Part shown: positions 36,986 through 48,545 of the stretch, in pieces
Numbering within the stretch: the first letter of the stretch is position 1
Layout: each line of letters starts with the position of its first letter
Assembly: GCA_963457665.1 (NCBI GenBank)
Contig: OY735237.1
Span: forward strand, 7,797,261 to 7,861,260
DNA: 64,000 nucleotides
Source: Thysanoteuthis rhombus
Lineage: Eukaryota; Mollusca; Cephalopoda; Oegopsida; Thysanoteuthidae
Reading direction: 5' to 3'
Notes under the pieces: generated by a model
The model's input: only the letters and a program-made list of their open reading frames with translations
The model's database searches: none
Told to the model about the DNA's origin: nothing
Position numbers and translations under genes: made by a program

Positions 36986-37400
36986 ATTCAAAGAAAAGCA
37001 CCGACATCTATGGTCGAAAGATGTTTTGCTTTGACATAACAAAATACTTCCTAACGGTTCAAACTTTTTATGAACTAGGGTTCGAGGCATTAGAGCATCT
37101 TTCTCATTATTTTGACCTCTCACTCCCTCAGATAACCAAATGTTCAGTTCTCTCAGAGACGCCTTAGGATGACATCGATTTGTCTGATGTGAAAGATGCG
37201 GTACATGCGTAGCTGAGGAGCCAAGCAAAAACCTTTTTTTATGGTGGTATATCCAAATTAACAGAACGTTACACCAAAAGCATCGCAAAGGGGGCTGTAT
37301 AGATAGAATGTATCCATAAATTATGCTTTGTTTTTGTAATAAACTATTATATTGAAAGTGCAAATGACTATTGACCCACCTTGGTTTATTAGATAAATGT
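36985..37400 (+). pseudogene. Tc1/mariner transposase C-terminal remnant
   Basis: Read in broken frames, this gives the end of a mariner transposase. First is 'ELGFEALEH', where mariner has LGFEVLxHPPYSPDLAPSDYH. Next come 'SDNQMFSSLRDAL', 'DLSDVKDAVHA', 'LRSQAKTFFYGGI', 'SKLTERYTKSIAKGA' and a final Lys/Cys/Val-rich stretch. The catalytic Asp residues of the DD(34)D triad lie upstream or in the decayed 'YFDLS' part (YSPDL expected) and cannot be confirmed. The minus-strand word 'ggtgggtcaatagtcattt' near 37.38 kb may be the 3' terminal repeat. The 161-codon open frame on the opposite strand (36932-37417) is its shadow. Confidence 0.65.
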
Positions 37401-38195
37401 TTAATGATTGATTGCATTAAACCTAGGAATGAATTGTATTTTAGGCAACTGTATTTACTGTTTGAAACAACAGTTTAACCATTAATTACTTTTGAAATAA
37501 CTAGTTAGAAATCTTTGTGGTAAGGAAGACCATTTCAATACCACATCCCTCACCAAGGAATGTTATCAAGGAAGTGACCGCTGTTGAAATTCATGATAAA
37601 ATTAGTTTTTATTAGTTGCTCATATTTTGCTGAAATTCGTATCAAAGGTGTTTGGCAGGCACTCATATTCTTATCACTCTATTTGCAACAGTATTTCCCT
37701 ATTTTTTGCACCCTATGAGATGAATTGTTCCTGCCCGACGATATTCAAAAGGTATTAACATGATTTATGTCGATTTTGAAACTCAAGTTCAAGTTTGGGC
37801 TTGAATAATCAGAGAAATCCACAACATAATCGAATAAGACATGGCCGAAAAGACAGGAAAATGCGTAAAGTTCAGCGGGAGGCTGCAAGTTTAGCATCAC
37901 GTTGTATATTTTACATATCTTCGAAGCGCAAAGACGAACCATTTTTATGTATGAATGAATGCATTTTAAATGAATTAACTCATTTTATTTGGATCCTTTT
38001 TGTAATCAGTACGACATGAACAAAAGAGATACGTGACAATGACAAACAAACAATGCTGAGAAATGATACATAATGAGTAAAAACGCCAAGCATTGGGTGA
38101 AGTGCTGACAGAATAATAAATCATTTAACTGCAAATGTCAACTGTCCGACTCCATGGTCAGGAAAAAACGGCGGGAAATAATTAGTTTTATTATT
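37400..38195. other. AT-rich stretch, nothing recognised
   Basis: No supported feature; frames at 37745-38019 are unrecognised. Confidence 0.35.
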
Positions 38196-38280
38196 TATGA
38201 ATATTCCAAATTGCTGCAGGTCGGAGAAAATCTTGTGGCAGACCGGATGTGGCCCGTGAGTCGTAGTTTCCAGACCCTGT
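38195..38280 (-). mobile_element. hAT-like transposon end
   Basis: Read from 38279 on the minus strand: 'cagggtctggaaactacga', then 'ctcacgggccacatccgg'. This resembles the CAGGGGT..GCAAACTACGGCCCGCGGGCCACAT start of many animal hAT elements, known from memory. The other end and the 8-bp target duplication were not found. Confidence 0.45.
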
Positions 38281-38678
38281 TCTCTAGATAATTGGACAGC
38301 AATATTTTTCCACCAATCAGATTAAAGAAACATTTCACCTCCAAACTACTCAATCTTCTGCTCCCACATTCTTATTACGTAGAACAACACCTAGCCTATT
38401 TTCTGCGTGCATGTATGCATATATATATTTGTATTTTTCTCGTGGAAAACAATAGAGCAAAAGTAGTTATTCTCGAGTATTCTTCTACATTGCAATATTC
38501 TCATACGTATTCATCAGAGACAAAAACATTATCATGTTTTGCGTGTGCATCTTTTTCGATGTATCAATTTACATATATTCGTTATGTCTTATCGTACACC
38601 TATAATGAATATTTCTAACATTTTCATAAAATAAGAGAGCATTATCATTTGCTTGTATTTTTAGAGTACACATATTTT

Positions 38679-38679
38679 C

Positions 38680-38739
<60 letters not shown>

Positions 38740-38755
38740 AAAGTCATGTTGAACA

Positions 38756-38805
<50 letters not shown>
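38679..38805. repeat. Compound (TA)n-(TG)n and (TA)n microsatellites
   Basis: TA 38679-38705, TG 38705-38736, TA 38759-38805. Confidence 0.95.
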
Positions 38806-38809
<4 letters not shown>

Positions 38810-39038
38810 CAGTACCTTTAATTGTGCGATTTTATGAGGTGCAATGAATGTATTGCTGTATAAATAAATGTTATTGAATTTAAGCAGGAAAGCATTGAAC
38901 AATAAGACCTTGAACAGTACGGTATTGGAAAGAACAGAGCAGTTTGGAACGAATAAACCACGTTAATGGAGAATACTTGTACATTACAATATTTCCACAC
39001 AACTTCATTATGCACAAGAATATCATCACGTTTTGTAC

Positions 39039-39052
39039 ATATATATATATAA

Positions 39053-39086
<34 letters not shown>

Positions 39087-39105
39087 TTATACACACACAC
39101 ACACA

Positions 39106-39171
<66 letters not shown>
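39039..39171. repeat. Compound (AT)n-(GT)n-(AC)n-(TA)n microsatellite
   Basis: (GT)n at 39060-39086 is followed after 5 bp by (AC)n at 39092-39104. These are complementary and could form a hairpin. A TA run continues to 39171. Confidence 0.95.
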
Positions 39172-39175
<4 letters not shown>

Positions 39176-39639
39176 AAGAAGATAGAGCAAAAAAAATTAT
39201 TTTTGGCGGTGCATCTACATTGCAATATCCCTACACATTTTTTCACAACCAGGTTTTGATTGATGACATATACGGAGTTTTACTGAGCGATGTCTTTTTT
39301 TTTCGGGGTGATTAATTCTCATCAATTTTCCTATCTCCAGTTTTACCTTTGTGTCTCGTGTAATACCCCATCAAAAGCATTCCCGACATCTACATACAAA
39401 AAAAAACAAAAACAAAACACATTGTTCTTGTAATTTCCCCAACCGATAAATGTTTCGTCAAATCTTTGCCAAACCGTCATCAATTTCCTCTCTGTTTTTA
39501 ATCTCAGTGGAATTTCATGATTTTACCATTCGAAGCATTATAAGGATTATTTTAAGACTTTTTTTTCACCTCTGACAACGGTCGTTTCCGTCTGCTGTTC
39601 GGTCTTTCTATCTCTCTATCTTTCTGTTCGTCTTTCCAG

Positions 39640-39740
39640 ACTTTATCTCTGGAAGTACTCAATGGATTTTAAAGGAAGTGTGAGAAATGGGACAAAGAAG
39701 AAGTGGTTGAAATTTGGGGGGTGGATCCTGGAATGTTTTG
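39640..39740 (+). repeat. Single monomer of tandem repeat family G, locus 2
   Basis: 'atctctggaagtactcaatggatttt' followed by 'gttgaaatttggggggtggatcctgg' is one monomer of the repeat arrayed at 2.3 and 62.75 kb. Confidence 0.5.
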
Positions 39741-41465
39741 TTGATTGAGATATATCTCTCTGTTTTTCATAAATGTTCTTCTTTATGTGTAAGCTCATGT
39801 CTGTCCGCATAATATTGTAGGTTAGTAGCCCTGAACAACGTTTCAACTATATTGGACAATAGCACAGAATTTCTTGCTGAAATCCTTTCGTGCAGGGGCC
39901 GGCCGCCATATCATCAAATGTCGGTTGCGTGGTCCCATCGATGCGCGCATGTCATTCTTGCGCCGATGCCATTGATACAATCATCCGGAATGCCCGTTGT
40001 GTTAAAATCTGGTCTCTGCGAAACATGGTAGCGAATCTGCCGAAAGGGAAAACACTGCATCTGTAGAGAGATGTAAATTGGTTCCATATCAAGAGCATTG
40101 AGTTTATTTTGTCAGGTCTCTCCCTTGATGGTACGATCAGATGAGTGGGCATCGAAAGATTCCTGCATCCAAAATGCTGCATTTTCATATTGCATTTTGC
40201 CCAAACAATATTTAAAATTTTAAAACCCCGCCTCATGCCTTGTGTCTAACGGGAAGTAATTGATATCCACCTAAATACTACCCTAAAATCTTGCCTATGT
40301 CTCTTTAAACGCATACTTTTTTTTATCTCTCTCTCTCTCTCTCTCTTTGAATTCCCAAGTTTATCTATACACATACAAGCTTCCAGATATATTTATCTGT
40401 GAGTCATGCGAAACATATACACCCATACACATGTTCAAACACTTTCTGTGGTCTCTTATCACGCCTGTCAGTACTGATCCCTAAATCGTCCTTCCACCAT
40501 CCAGCTATCTCGGGGAAGAGGCCAGCTGCCCTTGACACTTGGCTCCATTCATCTCCCCATGGGAAAAGGATGGGAACAGCTGTATGTGTGTTGTCGTTGT
40601 GTCTATTTCATCATAGGCACGCGCACACTCGTACTATACCGCTCTCAAATTGTTAACCTTATGCCCCACATGCATCAATCACGTGACAGAATATCTAAAC
40701 GTTTGAGGTGGATCAGTACACAATTAATTCCCTGTAAGTCGTAGTTATATATCCCAACCACAGAATTTCGCCAAAATTCAATTTTGTTCACTCAATAACT
40801 GTGAGAATTCTGGGTGATATTTTTTCAAAGTTTGAGGGAAGGAAGCATAAGGCCAAGGAGTTTTAAAATTCTTAGATGGATCTATGAACAATCACTCCCC
40901 CCCCCCCTCATCATACAATGGTTTAAGCTGAGGTATGCGCTCTCTGGGTGTTTTCTAGTTTGCTTTATACATTTTTTTCGTTCACTTTCCAGATATACCA
41001 AGCCTAATGCAATATACATTTTATACATTGAGCCTTTTTACAAAACTCTCATCTTACATCTAACAGAGTACCCTTTCCTTCCCTAGACTCTGATATTTCT
41101 CTATTTTGTATCTTTGAAATTCTCTCTCTTTGTCAAGCATTGTGCGTATGTAATTTGGAAAAAAAAAGTACCAAAGCATTTTCTAAAATTAATTGAATTC
41201 GATATTGCAGAAATTTCAGTTCATACTACTGCGTGAATTCAGAATTTTTTCTTCGGTAGCCGAGGGGCACATGTAATAAAGAGATCGAGTCTTGAGATTA
41301 AGTTCTTGTCGACATGGAAGATGGAAAGACCATGAATAGAAAAATGAAATAAAAGTGTTTGGACAAAGATGAAGGAACCTATGTAAATAACAAGTGTCTG
41401 CTTCATCCATAACGGCATTATGTAAAACATACTTTGAACACTATTTTCGAAATTTTTCTAACATT
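39740..41465. other. AT-rich stretch with (CT)n at 40326-40347
   Basis: 39.89-40.25 kb is GC-richer with a 94-codon minus-strand frame (39952-40236) that I do not recognise. The rest shows nothing supported. Confidence 0.3.
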
Positions 41466-41469
41466 ATCG

Positions 41470-41885
41470 GGAACTATCGACCAAAATTGTCTCATAGGTT
41501 TATTTCAGTTTACAAGTCAGTCTAGCTGATTTGGTATTACGTGCACTGGGCACCAGCGGTGCTAGAAGGCTAAAAATTTCAACATTTACCTCTTATAGGG
41601 TTGGGTGAACTTTTCCTCGTTCAGATTTGAACAAAATTGTATTTTTAGAGGGGGTTCAGTTCGTAATTTAGGTTCATCCTACATTGATCCCTCACTTTGC
41701 GTCCATGGTTGTTTTGTGACATTTAAAACTTTTGTAGTGATCACTTCCTAATAAAAGGTGAAGGAAATGATTTACAATTTTTTACAACCTTCTCAATTGA
41801 TCAGCCCCATATGCTCCCAAACGCCGTTGGTCACGTGATATTTTTTTATTGGGTAGCTAACCAGACTTGTTCCTAAGGAAACCGA
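41470..41885 (+). repeat. Unclassified dispersed repeat, family F, copy 5
   Basis: Near full length. 'tcgaccaaaattgtctcataggttt', 'agtcagtctagctgattt', 'aggttcatcctacattgatccctca', 'gtagtgatcacttcctaataaaaggtg' and 'gggtagctaaccagacttgtt' occur in order. Confidence 0.55.
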
Positions 41886-41889
41886 ATAG

Positions 41890-43088
41890 GCAGAAAATGT
41901 TGAAGTTATCGTCATGAATATTCCGAGTTCGCTTGAATAAGACCCACTTGAACTCATGTAAGATACGGAAATAGGGGATCTCTTGATTTTAAACGTGTCC
42001 TTCTCACATGTGCATAATAATATATCTGAAAAGTTTGATTGTGTTAGTCTTTACTGATGCATACACATGCTTCTCTATCTTAACCCATTACTTGCAGTAG
42101 GGCTCGGAGAATAATAGTTATCCCTGAAAAGATAAAAGCCCTTGTCCATAGCAAGATAATCCATTCCAAGACAAAAACCGATAGATCTTGGTTACTATCA
42201 ATTATGATAAAATGGAAATTGCGTTGACTCAATAATAAAACTATATTCGCGTCATTCGCAGTCAATGTGGTAATTTTGTAAGAGAAATATGTTTTGGGGA
42301 ACGTTCTATTTTAACTGCCGTTCAGTAACGTAATGTGGAAGATTTATGATCTAGTCTGATGGAAAAAAATGACACTTTTATAGTCTGAACAACTAATCCT
42401 TTGGGAGAGAAAACAGTATCGAGTTGAGTGAAGTAACTTGTAGTGGGCGTTTGATAAAATGTATGAAGTAAACTTTGTATGCCAAATGCAATGAAATTAT
42501 GTAGCTTATATCGTGGGGAAGATTTTCATAGATATTTTTACAAAATGAAATATCACCGATAAGGGCCTTTATTTCATTGGTTAAATCAAAGTTTTAAAAG
42601 AACACGAACAAAAATTAATATCTATAAAGCGTTCAACTGTTTCAGATGATTGGCAAAAAGAAAGAAAAAATAGGATGACAATGGTATATCCTCAAATCCG
42701 ACCAGAACTTCAATTCTGGTGGCCGGGTATGTTGTGGGAATTAAATCAATTGAAGTAAAATGTTATCTTGTTCTGGGTGACTGGGTTTTTCCTTCAAGGA
42801 TTGAAACCCAACCCAAGCCTCCAGTCTGGAGATCGAGGGGGATTTTAGATAAAAAAATGTTAAAACTGTTACGTGCAGAATGAACCCAGATGTTAACTGT
42901 GTGATAATGAATTTTTTTTTTACTGATTCCACTTATATTTCACTAATTTTACCAAGTAATTATTGTATCTTTGTGCGTCTCAAGATGTTTACTCATATTG
43001 TTATGTAACAAGATGCCCGAAGTGATATTACATGCATATTTTCAAAAAAGAAATACTTTTACAACTCTGTAAACTGTGGATACTATTT
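41890..43088. other. AT-rich stretch, nothing recognised
   Basis: No supported feature. Confidence 0.35.
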
Positions 43089-43089
43089 T

Positions 43090-43660
43090 CATCATCATTG
43101 TCAGCATTTTAGTGTCCGTTTATGGACATGGACCTCCCCAACGTTTCGCAAGGCCCCTCTGTCATGGGCGTCGTGGAGCCAATACTATGTAAATTTGTTT
43201 ATTTCGTCATACTATCTTTTTTTGTCCGGCCACAGTTTTGCAAATGATCTCTGGGGATCCACGTTGTGAGCCGTGATGTTGTTGTCTGGCTTTCTTGCAA
43301 CATGACCAGCCCATTACAATTTGAGTTTTTTAATAGATTCTATGATGTGTCGGGGTCCTGTTTTTTTTTTTTCTTAAATATACTGTGCTGTTTTTTGATC
43401 TTTCCCTGTGATGTTGAGCATGATTCTCTCCCGTGCATTCTGCATGGTTCCCTGTTTAAGGGTCAATCTTTCAGTCAGGTTCCATGTTTGAAATCCATAG
43501 GTGACTATAGGAAGGATAGATTGGTTACATACATTTCTTTTTAAAATTAATGATACTTCCTCATTCTTGTAAGTTCAGTTTGCCTTTTTGAAAGCTCACC
43601 AACTCTTTATTTCATCTTCTGAAAATCTAATATTTCGTCAAGATTGGTCAACTTTTTTTA
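43090..43660 (-). pseudogene. RTE-type LINE fragment (copy R8)
   Basis: One of the longest minus-strand copies. From the 3' end (tail 'aatgctgacaatgatgatga', 43095-43114) inward it has 'gtccataaacggacactaaa', 'tattggctccacgacgcccatgac', 'catcacggctcacaacgtgg', 'gggctggtcatgttgcaagaa', 'gagaatcatgctcaacatca' and, beyond 43500, the upstream 'LRRNVCNQSILPIVTYG' and 'ELVSFQKG' equivalents. Stops and shifts are frequent. Confidence 0.72.
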
Positions 43661-43793
43661 GGTCCGCTTTTTTTGTTACATTTCTGTGCTACTATTTTAT
43701 GTTTTATTATATGTCCACAATATTTATATTATGCAGGAATGCACACACACAATATATGTAGATAACAGATACTATATATATGGCAAATAACTA

Positions 43794-43796
<3 letters not shown>

Positions 43797-43843
<47 letters not shown>
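43797..43843. repeat. (TA)n microsatellite
   Basis: Pure TA run that leads into the compound array. Confidence 0.95.
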
Positions 43844-43846
<3 letters not shown>

Positions 43847-43858
43847 AGTATGCACACT

Positions 43859-44187
43859 CATATATATATACACTAGTATGTATATATATATATACACTAG
43901 TATACACACACACGCATATATATATATACACTAGTATGTATATATATACACTAGTATACACACACACACGCATATATATATGTATATACACTAGTATGTA
44001 TATATATACACTAGTATACACACACACGCATATATATATACACTAGTATGTATATATATACACTAGTATACACACACACGCATATATATATATATACACT
44101 AGTATGTATATATATACACTAGTATGTATATATATACACTAGTATACACACACACACACGCATATATATATATATATATATATATAT
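43859..44187. repeat. Compound ~52-60 bp array with CACTAGTATA motifs
   Basis: About five units of the form (TA)n-cactagtatg-(TA)n-cactagtata-(CA)n-cgca begin near 43859, 43915, 43971, 44028 and 44080. The palindromic ACTAGT occurs eleven times, and the last unit has a third one. A terminal TA run ends at 44187. The minus-strand Tyr-Ile-Val frame at 43791-44027 is an artefact of the array. Confidence 0.9.
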
Positions 44188-44189
44188 AC

Positions 44190-45595
44190 TACTGATATGC
44201 CACGGAAGAGAAATCGTGGATATATATTGAGTTTCTATGATATAATGTTTTAGTAATAAATACTGAAGTCATTTGTGTGGAAAAACCCATTGTTTCAAAT
44301 ACTAAGTCAGGAGATAAGTAATCAGCAGAATTTTCACTCCATTGTTATTGAGAACAAAGAAATGAACACAAAAAATCAAGTGTTCAGTATGTAGATTAGG
44401 TTGTAGCAAAAGTTCTGCGAACTCTCCTGAGACTGAATACAGAATTGGGAAGAAACAGTTTTACGCTGCTTACTATTGCTCAGAACTGATATCCACTTAC
44501 ATAATATACAGTAATTTTTATGTTCCTCTGTCCGTAACAATGAACCTTTCTACTCAAAAGTAATAATTTCGCTGATAACATCTCATACCAACCATTGGAA
44601 CAAGGGAATCGGGGGACACTTCAACTGAAACGAGTTTGGATGGTTTTTTTCTGAAAATGAGTTCAGCAGTCCCCCTCCCCCAAGAAAAAATCTAATATAA
44701 ATTCCAAGTCAGGGTCAAACATTTTTAGAAACAATTACTTGTTTTCAGATTGTAACTTTTTCAGTCACAGTGTCTCAATGATATAAATTCTAATTCATAT
44801 GTAATTTTTTTCTTATGTATTTACTTGCCCATATATTTAATCAAAAAGCCTCTTTGGAAAAAAGACCAAAGTCAAATATTTTAAGAAAACAAAATTTGTT
44901 TTCAGATATCAGACTTTTCAGCCACAGCGTCTTAAATCAAGTTTTAGGGATATTACAATACCAAGAATAAACAAAGGTTTGGAAGAACAGACCTTATCAT
45001 CATCATTTTTCATTCAGAAACTTAGAGCTTTCAAAGTGTTTCTGCATACGCTGATAATGTTGGAATATCAAAAAACATGAACCCCTGTCTATTTTTTTCC
45101 ATCAGCATGTTAGATAAACCGAACCGTCCTGATCTTAAGCCCTGAATTTCTAGATATTTTCTCTTCTTCATTCAGCAAATAGCAATCGTTTCTGAATAGA
45201 AAGATTACGTAGTCTTGTTACAAGGGCTATATATTTTAAATATTGTACTTAGCGAAATTCAGATATTAGCATTGTTTTTGTTTTAATCCGTAGGTGTTCG
45301 TTTTAATATTTAAAGGACCTATCTAATTCGCCAGTTACGCCAGTAGTGGCTTTTTACTCTTTTCTCATTAAGTTTAGTAGCGTCTTCTCTTCCAAGTCAC
45401 GCAGTGGAGATCAACGTAGAAAGAAAAGAAGAATTGTCAAGCATTATCTGACTCTTGGAGACAATAAAAGTCGAATGAGTGAAAAAACGGTTTGTTTATA
45501 TATTCATTTTTAACGTGATGGGAGAATAATGCAGACAATGTTTATTCGTTGCCATTATGAAATTTTAAAGAATGGGACGCTCGTGGCTATTGAAT
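44190..45595. other. AT-rich stretch, nothing recognised
   Basis: No supported feature. The phrase 'cagaactgatatcc' near 44483 may relate to the repeat at 15.3 kb. Confidence 0.3.
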
Positions 45596-45599
45596 TTTT

Positions 45600-46730
45600 T
45601 TATGTTAGTTCCTTCATTCTTTTTTTTTCTTCTTCAATATTTACAATTAGTTTCTGTCGTCTCTATCATTAGAAACTGTTAACTGAGACTGTCACTAAAA
45701 CTGTCAACAAAGGTTTCGACCGTTTTAAAGTGGATCTGTCTGTCTAGCTGGATGGCTGGACATGTATGTGTATATGTATATATGTATGTATCCATCAGGC
45801 AACCGTTGGAACTAAAGGACTGGCCAGTTTAAATATTCATTCCTTATTGTGTCTAGAAGAATATCGTTTTTTCGTCTTTGTTACATAAGTATGAAACTTT
45901 AAGGTATCCAAAAAGGAAGACTGGATACAGGTTAATGAAATATATAGGTGTATATTTTTATTTAATATAGTTCCAAGTGGGATCCAGAAAACAGATAGAT
46001 CGAGTAGTGCTCAGGACAATGGATAGACACACGGAAACTGTCTTGGTGTCTTGTGGTCAGCGATCACCGGGAATCTGGTCTCCCCAAGACGGAAGATATC
46101 ACCTTCTTATAGGAGATCTACACACACACGTTTTTAGAACAACCCATGATTTTGGTGTCTTCACCTATATCCACCTACATTTTTGATGTATTCGCCCACA
46201 CGGATGAGGTTTGCTTCCGGTAAGAACACCTGTTGTTTTTTCGGCTTTCTATTCAGGAAAGTGGAAGTAGCGTGTCCTTTTGTCAACACACTTGTCAGGA
46301 TGTTTTTTGTCAACATCTGTCATTGACGTGGACCAAAGATGTTTTTTCTGCATTTGCACATCCTGTTTATCGTTATCAGTGAGCACCAAGCAGACGATCA
46401 ACCACCGTTTCTTACACTATTCAACATTTTCCCCTCGTTTGACCAACTGTAAATTGTTTGTTTGTAGGGAGTTCAACCTGCTATATAAGTTTATGCTAAA
46501 TTGGTTCTTTAATTTGTGGATGGCAGTAATACCGCTTTTTTAGTTGTTTTTTTTTCTTGAAAATACAGATTTTTCAGTAACCACTTCCCACCAAAAGGCT
46601 GGAGAAGTAAATAATTAATTGATCAACCCTCTTCCAATCATTTTTTTAATGAATCACCACCAACAGAGTGTGCTGCCAAAGGACTTTGGTCAGGAGATGT
46701 TTCTATTGAGTGACTAACTAGACGTGTTTT
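45600..46730 (+). repeat. Family F, copy 6, split by about 600 bp
   Basis: The 5' half ('caattagtttctgtcgtc', 'aactgtcaacaaaggtttcg', 'tctgtctgtctagctggatgg') lies at 45600-45870. The 3' half ('tttatgctaaattggttctttaa', 'cagtaaccacttcccaccaaaagg', 'gagtgactaactagacgtg') lies at 46440-46730. The material between (45870-46440) is unlike the family and is probably an insertion. It contains a 69-codon frame I do not recognise. Confidence 0.5.
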
Positions 46731-46732
46731 TC

Positions 46733-46820
46733 AATTAGTTCTTGTCGTCTGCTTCGTTCATTTTTTCCAATATTTTCAATTAGTTTCTGTCGTCTGCTCC
46801 ATTCATTTTCCCAGCATCGT
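46733..46820 (+). repeat. Short tandem duplication (~44 bp x 2)
   Basis: 'caattagttcttgtcgtctgcttcgttcatttt' is repeated as 'caattagtttctgtcgtctgctccattcatttt' 44 bp later. The same words start family F copy 6, so this may be the beginning of another F copy. Confidence 0.6.
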
Positions 46821-47210
46821 CAAATAAACGCCTGCAGTGCTGATTTCTGTGCTTTTTGTCCGTGAATACAATATCTCGTTTATTGATCAAATTCACACAT
46901 TTACACGAGTTTATTTCAATGGCGTTTTGCTTAGATTCAGTATTTTTTGAAAAGTGAAAAATACGATCTTGCCCGCTCATTGAAATGCATTCATTTTAGT
47001 TTTACTCTTTTGCTAATAAAATGATTTTGAGAATTATTTTCTTTTTATTTTCTGAGTCGGCCATTACAGCAGTGTAAATTGACAACAGAATAGAATATCT
47101 AATTTTTAACCAAAAAGAATGATTATTCTTCTAACTAGTTGCATCAGGAAAATGTCGCTAATAAAGTATCAGACAATCCTTACTTAATTTCGATTTCGGT
47201 TGGTTTTAAG
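46820..47210. other. AT-rich stretch, nothing recognised
   Basis: No supported feature. Confidence 0.35.
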
Positions 47211-47407
47211 ATGGTCACCCCGATTATAAATGGCTATAAAATGGCCATTCCGTTTTAAGTGGCCATGAAATAGCTGTTCCGGTTGTAAATGTCTATAAAA
47301 TGGCTATTCCGATTGTGTATGGCGATGAAATGACTACCTGATTGTTAATAGTGATAAAATGGCATCCCCGGTTGTAAATGGCTATAAAATGGCTACTCTG
47401 ATTGTAG
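47211..47407. repeat. Minisatellite: ~6.5 copies of a 29-30 bp unit
   Basis: Units of the type 'ggttgtaaatggctataaaatggctattcc' follow one another, with visible differences between all copies. Some have 'gattg' for 'ggttg' and 'gccatg' for 'gctata'. The unit is close to ten codons but stops occur in all copies, so it is non-coding. Confidence 0.9.
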
Positions 47408-47639
47408 TTTACCCTTCTATCCATCCATACTTAGCTAACATGAAGCTTTTCTTTTGTGCATTGCTTGAGGTTGAATGTTTAACTTAATTAGACGACCCCA
47501 TTTGATCTATTTGAACGAGAAGAGGAACAAACTATGTTTTCATAAGGAACTACTTTCTGAAAGTTAGTAGATTGATGTCCCATGCTCGATGATGGGAGCT
47601 TCAAGTAGATATAATTTGAAAAAAAATCCTTAAACGTTT

Positions 47640-47790
47640 GGATCGAATCGATTCATGCTTTTCCCAAGGACATTAGAGCAAAGTGGACGCAAACTGTCTC
47701 AGCCAGAGTTTGAACTCAGCTTGCAGAGTCCTTTCTTCGTTCAGGTAACCTTTTAACCACTCTGCAACTCCATAAAGTTAAAACAACATT
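47640..47790 (-). repeat. tRNA-derived SINE, family S, copy 4
   Basis: The clearest head of the family. On the minus strand it starts 'ggagttgcagagtggttaaa' (A box, Leu/Ser-type tRNA start). About 40 bp on comes 'tgagttcaaactctggctga' (B box), then the body 'ccttgggaaaagcatgaatcgat'. The long gap between A and B boxes fits a tRNA-Leu or tRNA-Ser ancestor. Confidence 0.6.
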
Positions 47791-47814
47791 GCTGTGTCAA
47801 ACTACGCGCCAATA

Positions 47815-48285
47815 TCCATTCCGACTAGACATGACCATCCCATTGTCATTTGATTTTTTTAAAGAGATTCTATGATGTCTCAGATTCTAATTTTCCCCTA
47901 ATGTATTGTGCAGTCTTATGATCTCTTCCTGTGATTCTCTTATGTGTATGTTGCATGGTTCTTGGCTTGACGGCCACTCTTTGGGTTCGGTTCCATATTT
48001 CAGCTCGATCGGTTATAATTTGGAGGATGCATTGGTTCGACACGCTTCTTTTGGGGCCTAATTGAATCCCCTTTTTCTTGAAGTTGAGGTGGTTTTACTG
48101 AAAGCTTTCCACCCTACGGTGATTTTTCGCTTGATTTCTTCTACTTTTGAGGATTTCGTAAAGATTTGTTGTTCTCGGTAAATATAGTGGTTTGCTTTGT
48201 ACAACTTTGTCTTCTTGATTTTGATTTTTGTGTGTGTTTTTTCTGACTTGTTATTTATTAGAATGAAATAATCCTGTTCGTACGT
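47815..48285 (-). pseudogene. RTE-type LINE fragment (copy R9)
   Basis: Minus-strand middle part of the C-terminal region. It reads 'aagacaaagttgtacaaagc' ('KTKLYK', from about 48215), 'aaagtagaagaaatcaagcg' ('KVEEIK' as in R10), 'agtaaaaccacctcaacttcaa', 'cgaaccaatgcatcctcc' and 'catagaatctctttaaaaaaat'. Unlike the others it lacks the 3' ~230 bp. Confidence 0.6.
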
Positions 48286-48545
48286 GTATGATTAATTTTT
48301 GTTAATGTCTAAAACTTGTCTATTTAGCTTAGTCAGTAAGACATCATTACAGCAATCAATCCACTGTGAGCTCGTATCATATCAGCTCGCGCAACTCTTA
48401 GTGGGGATTGTTCTTGTTACGATTGGGAAAAATCAATTCCAGTTTCAGACTTTGGGAATTATTTTACTGCTTAATTTATACCTGAGGAACCAGAGAGAGT
48501 GTCTGGAAATAAATCTTTAAACTCGTAAGATTTTATTAGTCTACA

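Larger units (their letters stand above)
38290..39300. repeat. Three diverged copies of a ~150 bp segment separated by AT/GT tracts
   Basis: 'agagca ... acattgcaatat ... tatcatgttttg' is seen starting at about 38454 and, in diverged form, at 38935 ('acattacaatattt', 'atcatcacgttttg') and 39184 ('acattgcaatatcc'). Long microsatellites lie between them. This is a local array of a repeat that carries its own microsatellite. Confidence 0.5.

Noticed and set aside
36932..37417. 161-codon minus-strand open frame
   Set aside because: It is antisense to the mariner transposase remnant, whose motifs are on the plus strand.
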